Origin: Diploscapter coronatus
Lineage: Eukaryota > Nematoda > Chromadorea > Rhabditida > Rhabditidae
Assembly (NCBI GenBank): GCA_964036155.1
Contig: OZ038423.1
Span: 1,736,001 to 1,800,000, forward strand
Direction of reading: 5' to 3'
Length of the DNA stretch: 64,000 nucleotides
The notes under the pieces were generated by a model. That model was not told the DNA's origin. It ran no database searches and was given only the letters and a program-made list of their open reading frames with translations. The number at the start of each line of letters is the position of its first letter. The first letter of the stretch is position 1. Shown here piece by piece: positions 58,501 to 64,000 of this stretch. The translations under genes and the position numbers were made by a program.

Positions 58501-61500
58501 AGGAGTCGAGCCGAATTGAACCGGAAGGGCGGCAAGCATAGTCTGCTCTGCTCCATAGAAAGGGGCTAGAAATCTACACATTCCAAAACAGCTATTTTTC
58601 CATTCCTCAATTCATTCATTCTTCATTCACATTCATCCCAGTCCCCAATCCCCCCCACTCGTGATGTGTGAAATTTCTGAATTTCCCATTTTTCGTATTT
58701 ATCATTGGCTCCTTCAGCCCTCAGCTCAGGTCTGAGTGAGCAGTACAAAATTTTCTCAGGACTTAGCCTCGGGCAAATAAATTGGCAAGTTTAAAACGCT
58801 AAGTAGGCGACAGAAGGCAGAAGGCCTGAAGACAGGAAAAGGGTACGAAAAGCTGCTGTGCTCGACTAGGGGAGTGAGGAAGTGAAAGGGAGGGGGGACA
58901 ATTACAAGTAACAGGCATCTAGCAGCTCGTCTAGTTAGTTTGTTGCCTCCCTGCCTTCGTGAACATGAACTTCACGTAGTGCCTTTCCTGCCCGCCTGCC
59001 TATCTAAGTGACTGAGTGAATGTGTCTTGTCTTTTCGACACTTCACTCCTTGACTGCATTGCTCACTTACAGCCAATCCACACACACACACAAATATTCC
59101 GTCATTAGGAAAGAGAAAAAGGACGCGCCTCTCCTTTCTCGCAGATGAAATTTCGAATGCCAAACTACTTCACTCACAGAAGTCCTTTCTGGGAAATTAG
59201 CTCGAAGTGCTCCATTAAATCGTTGAATATTCACAATGAATTCGAAATGAAATCGAGCGCTATGCAAATGATCCGCTGTTGGATGCTCAGATTTACACGA
59301 AAATAGACCAAGGAGGGAAGGCATCAAAATAGGCTTGGACCAAAGAGCGTGGGAGAAAGACAGAAATCTAGAATCAGAGAATTCCCAACTAAATCTACCT
59401 ACAAAACAGTTGAAATCTGAAGAAAATATGTAATTCCTACCGCGTTGTCTTCCAACTCCATTTTGTGATGTCTGTCTGTTCGTTGCTCTGCAGAATCACA
59501 GAATTAGCTGCTTGGACTCCGAAAAGGGAAAGGAAGAACTATGAATGCAGAATGAAACAATCCTCAGTCCTCTGTTCTCTGCCAGCCTTGTTTGTGAAGA
59601 GCCAGCCGAATTGAGCCCTGCTGACTTTTGTGACGCAACTTTGCAACGCCAAATCTGCTATGGAAATGTGTTATCCGGCGATGGGGAAATTCATAGATTC
59701 GACTGGATTTGAATGAAGCGGAGCAGTTCTTGTAGAAACTAACAAAATGAGGAATGGGAATGTGGGGAATATGGAAAAGAAAAGGGGAAGGAATGAGACA
59801 ATATGTAATGGGGCTGTAGGGCTGTGCAGAGCTGGCAGAGAGCACACTTGAACAGCACCAAGTGAATGAAGTGATGAAGTGAAGAGAGCACTGCCAAGAG
59901 GGTCTGGGCTAGAAAGGGGGCACAAATCCAACGACGGCACGAATTTGTCCACCCAAATTGTCGTTGTTGTTGTTGAAAATAAAAATATATAGAAAGAAGG
60001 CCGCCTCTGAGGATTCTTTTAATGAGACACAAGCAGAGAAGCGGCAGAGTTGAGGGAGCGAAACAGAAAGAAAGAAGGGGAAGGAGGAAGAGGGATGGGG
60101 AATGGGAGGGCAAAGGGAAAAGGGAGAATCGGCTATGAAATGGGCAGACACAGAAACAAGCGGTGCTCCTCGAGACTCCAGGAGGCGGGCACTTCACACC
60201 TTCCCAAACTCCCGACCACATTCATCATCCCCTCTACAGAAGGACTCCACAATCCGACGATGAACTACCGTATTCCAAAATCGCACCCATTTGTAACCCA
60301 TACTCACACCGTCTGCACAAAGTCCTTATAATCATGCACAATCTGAGTGTAAAATACAAATGGCGTGGGTGGAGTTTGCGAAAAAAAAAAACAAAAACTT
60401 CTGGCATTGGCCTTTCCTGTTCATTCCAAGCAGCGTTCCTTTTCCAGCTACCTTCTTCCTTTAAATCAGCCATTCTCACATTCCTCGTCGATTGTTTGAC
60501 GAGTCCACAAATCCCCTACTTCTTTATGTGCAGATTGCAGATATCAGCTTACCGAATTGCCCCATCTCCCTTTTTTCACGCTTCTTCTGTTTTCTGTTTC
60601 CGTTTCCAATGCCGAATTCCGCATTCTGCATTTTGGGTTCCGAGTACTCGAAAAGAGAGATAGATGATTTGTGTGTATGGAAACAGACAGGCAATGACGG
60701 CATCCGCTGCAAAAGAGCAAGGAACACGAACAGATTCAGAATTGACTGATTTGGAAGAAGCTACTATTTCCACAAATGCCCACAGATTCCTGATCTCCAT
60801 TTCAATTGAAAATGATCATTCAGAAGGACTTCCTCCCCCGTAAATAATAAATCAAATCTCTTTGAAAGGAACTTCTGCACATAATAGCCATAATGATTGG
60901 CGTTGAATTAATTTGTGCCACGCGTCTGGGAAATTCCTGCACGAATCAAAATAGACTGACTTCTCTGTGGGAATTGACTCATTCCGTCAGAGATTCGCGA
61001 CTTTCCAAAGCAACAATTTCATCAATTTCACCCATCTTACTCTCTCGCCTTTTCAGTATCAGCTTACAAGCAGGTCATTCTCGATGTTTGACACAGCTGA
61101 CACCCATTCTGCCTGAGAAGTTCTTCAAAACTAACTATTTTGCAAGGCAACAACACAATGGAGAAGAAACGATTTTTGAATTTCGAAGTAGCAAAATGAA
61201 GGAAGTAAGGAATTAACAAACTCACGAACTCACCAGATTTGCCATTGCGAATGAAGAAGACAGAGCCGGCTTGACTCTATGAATGAACTGTCTGGGGAAC
61301 TAAAACTGGCAGGGATTGAGTCACACACAACAGTCAGTCTGTCGATTCGTTGTTATTGGAATTTCGAAAGTTGCTGACTTCAGTCCTGGCAGTGAAGGTA
61401 GTGAAATAGGAAGTGGAGAAGTAGAAGAAGTCGAAGGAAAGAAGCAGGTGAGGGGGCTTTCCAGGCACAAAAAGACCTGCCTGAGCAAGGTTGAGGCAGA

Positions 61501-63435
61501 AGCCAGATGCCGAGATTGGAAGGCTGAGAGGAAGGGGTAAGGGGCAAGGACAAGACCCACTGCCGCACTGGCATACAAGTGGAATGAAGGAATGAAGAAT
61601 AGGCAGAATGGAATGAAGCAGGCAAATATTAAGGAACAACAAGAGCAGAGAGACAACAGCTACACAGCAACAGAGCAATAAGGCCAAGGACAAATGTGAT
61701 CGAGCATTCAGTCATCATTCAGAATGTGTAGTGATGTGCAGTTAATTTTTTTCTGCTTCCTGCTGCATGGTCTATGTTTTGCCAAACAACCACGACTTTT
61801 TGCTCTTTTCAAGACTGACAATGAATCAGTGACTCGTGAACGAGTCTAGTTTTATTATTCTTCTGAAAAAGTTGTCGTCAAAAGACATACCATCATTGAC
61901 AACTTCCATTTTACGATTCAGACGGTATCCTCTTTCAGAATATGACGGCATCATTTTTCAAAGAACGAAGGAAAAATCGATTATTACCCTCTCCATATAG
62001 AAGAGGACGTCATTTAGAAACTCACTTATTATTTTCTTCATTTTTTCATCCGACACTGATTTGTGTAGAACTGCTGCTGTAAGACATTTTCATTTAGTCC
62101 TTCAGTTACAGTTGCAATCATTCCTCCCATCATTCGATCATTCACAATCAGAATCGCTCAATTTGTAGTTGATTGAGTACAGTCCTCTGCCCATATAGGT
62201 GAATGGAATGGAATGCTCTGTAGAAGAGAAGAAGAAAAGAAAGAAAAGAGAAGAAGGGAAGGGAAGATTGATTGCACCTGCACTTTGACAGCCGAAACAA
62301 GGCCAATCGGGCATATCTGCAGGTCTTCAAGTCTTATATCGGGAAAGGAAAGAATGAACAATATCACCTTCATAACTTCTTCTCCTCCTTCTTCTTACCG
62401 TGTATCATATCACAACTGCACAAATCGTGACAGATCGACAGGATCAATCAATAAAGTGATAGTGAAGAAATTAAAAAAAAAAATCAATCAGAAAAAAACC
62501 ATTGATCTTCTCTGTCCTGCAACACAAAATACAAGCTTTAATCGCACTTTCCTCGACACGTTTTCGGATTAGAGCGAGTATTTGTGTGGAAGGCCAGAAA
62601 ATGCGGGAATTTGCATAACCAGATAGGGGAATTCGACAGACCTGCCTATGAACAGCCATGATAGCTTATCAATTTGAAATAAATTAGGAGAATCGATGTT
62701 GGCAACAATAAAATGGGCATTTCATTAGTGTATAATTGGGGAAAGTGGAAAGACTTGACTGGTAGCCGCATTGCATTGCAGCAGAATGCAGACTGTTTGA
62801 GAGAAATGGAGAAATTGATGGAATGATAGAGAGAAAGGGAATGATAGAGGGGAATGAACAGAACAGAAGTAGAGATAGGAAGGGGAAGGAAAGGGAACAG
62901 AAAAGGTAGCCAATAGGCAAGAGGCAAGAGGCAATAGAATTAGTGATTAGTGCCACCTATCTTCTTCCCAATCACACACAACTATGTACATTGATAAGAA
63001 CTCCCAGAGAAATGGGAAAAAACGGCAGACAGGAATTGTCAATACATTCAAATGATAGGATTCCCTTCATTTTGCTTTGTTCATGCGTAAATCATCATGG
63101 CTTTAATCAAAAACTTGCCAATTTGCCAACACACATTTTCATTTCAAAAATACCTAATCAATGACAAAAAACTGAATTGTTTTCAAAATTTTTGAAAGAT
63201 TTCTTGCGAAAGATATTCTCATTTGGCAAAAAATGAATGCTCTTATATAGCAGAGGCTAAGATGAGATGAGGGATAGGGAACGTTAGGGAATGGTCATGA
63301 TCAAAGAATGATTAGAAAACTGAACTTATATTTCTAAGCTAACAGTATCAAACTCAATAATAATCCATCTTATCCTATCATAAATTTTAAGGTGAATATA
63401 TTTTTTTTCGAAATCCCCCGCTGAATCTGAAGATT
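55570..63435. other. 7.9 kb without a confident gene; ser-2 5' region
   Basis: Expected to hold the first ser-2 exon, its promoter and the 3' flank of the WDR54-like gene. One possible initiating exon is MELEDNA followed by GTAGGA near 59456-59482 (-), and another is MANL followed by GTGAGT near 61230-61245 (-). Neither can be confirmed by eye. The rest is AT-moderate sequence with purine runs (60.05-60.13, 61.4-61.7, 62.2, 62.8-62.9 kb) and CA repeats (about 59082-59093). No other gene seen. Confidence 0.45.
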
Positions 63436-64000
63436 CTATGCATTAGTTCCACTGTTGGCATTAGCAGTCGCGTTTGCATTGTCCTTGCTCTGGTTGGAAG
63501 TGCTTTTCTTCATGATTTTGTACATGGCCAATTCGTGTTTGTCGTAGCAGGATACCAGAATCGAGCTGCCGCGGCCATTCGCGAATTGCGCGCCGCAAAT
63601 CAGCGAATTGTCCAGATTGCGCGAGTAGCGATACTCCATCTGCAAATCGAACCGTACAAATTATTCTGAAGGCGACAAGTTTTCTTTTCACTCCAGAGCG
63701 AGTACTATTCGCTCAAAGATCTCGAATAAGTACTTTCTTCTCAAGAATGAATATAATGCTTCCAAAATTGAGTACTTCCTCCCACCAAATGTGCTATCTC
63801 TTCCCTCTCTCTTTCTTCTCCCATATTAGGGGAGAAAATTGACCATACTTCATAGGCATGTGGCTTCCTCGTGTGCAGTTTGTAGACAATGAATCTGCAG
63901 TCCTCTCCCGAAGACAGCACATAGGCACTCTCGGGAGCAACCGAGATTGAAGTGACTGCCCGTGCGTGCGCATCTACCTGAAATGCACATTCGCATGAAT
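63436..64000 (-). CDS. WDR54-like WD40 protein, C-terminal part
   Basis: Partial; the gene continues past the right edge. Exons: 63977-63849 and 63639-63436. The first gives VDAHARAVTSISVAPESAY, VLSSGEDCRFIVYKL, a typical WD blade (AH..V....VAP....L.S.GED). The second gives MEYRYSRNLDNSLICGAQF and GSSILVSCYDKHELAMYKI, then a polar S/N/A-rich tail ending in TNA. The pairing of an A-H-A-R blade with a terminal L-x-C-G-A-x-F...Y-D-x-x-E segment resembles WDR54, a poorly known WD40 protein linked to signalling and cilia. Family assignment is by memory of that C-terminus; other WD40 proteins remain possible. Confidence 0.65.

Noticed and set aside
59739..60221. 160-codon minus-strand frame rich in F, S, L and P
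   Set aside because: Translation of pyrimidine-rich DNA; overlapping frames equally long, no splice structure.
1..64000. Search for tRNA, rRNA, CRISPR, bacterial operons or viral integrations
   Set aside because: Nothing with the required structure was seen; all coding signal is eukaryotic and spliced.

Overview
The window is nuclear DNA from a nematode, almost certainly a chromadorean outside Caenorhabditis. Genes are split by introns ending mostly in TTTCAG or TTGCAG. The ser-2 tyramine receptor is close to the C. elegans protein, and there is a nematode-only Srh-type chemoreceptor and a nematode-type C-type lectin. I see no tRNA, rRNA, CRISPR array or operator. The splice models below were built by eye from reading frame, splice consensus and family resemblance.

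Layout. 0.3-5.6 kb (-): TBC1D23 homologue (TBC plus rhodanese domains), whose 3' end runs off the left edge. 7.0-9.8 kb (-): TIA-1/TIAR-like RNA-binding protein with two RRMs. 9.8-18.5 kb: no confident gene, one orphan exon candidate. 18.6-24.9 kb (+): eight-exon peptide-receptor-like 7TM gene. 25.2-31.4 kb (-): RAB3GAP1 (rbg-1). 31.7-39.1 kb: an AT-richer block with hairpin elements, an Srh-like chemoreceptor (+), a double C-type lectin (+) and a kelch-repeat gene (-) broken by a small transposable element. 39.3-42.6 kb (+): ERGIC2. 43.1-44.6 kb (+): mitochondrial glutamate carrier (SLC25A22 type). 45.7-46.4 kb (-): basic, Q/K-rich nuclear-type protein. 48.8-50.1 kb (+): secreted nematode protein with DUF148/SXP-RAL-2-like ends. 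52.1-55.6 kb (-): ser-2, whose first exon must lie further right. 63.4-64.0 kb (-): C-terminal WD40 part of a WDR54-like gene.

The conserved genes fall into two loose themes: membrane traffic (TBC1D23 at endosome-Golgi, RAB3GAP1 for Rab3/Rab18, ERGIC2 in the ER-Golgi cycle) and neuronal or sensory signalling (ser-2, the peptide-type GPCR, the Srh receptor). Nothing suggests co-transcription.

The most unusual signal is structural. Over twenty short (about 80-310 bp) imperfect palindromes from at least ten sequence families lie in the window, most of them inside introns. One family has seven copies, all in introns of TBC1D23 and RAB3GAP1. Another has two copies in unrelated genes, each directly behind a 5' splice site; in ser-2 the element's terminal TA supplies the T of the GT donor. 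A third family sits inside a kelch coding exon, flanked by a 5-bp direct repeat, and removing it restores the reading frame. Together this looks like a set of non-autonomous DNA transposons that tolerate, and perhaps create, introns (introner-like).
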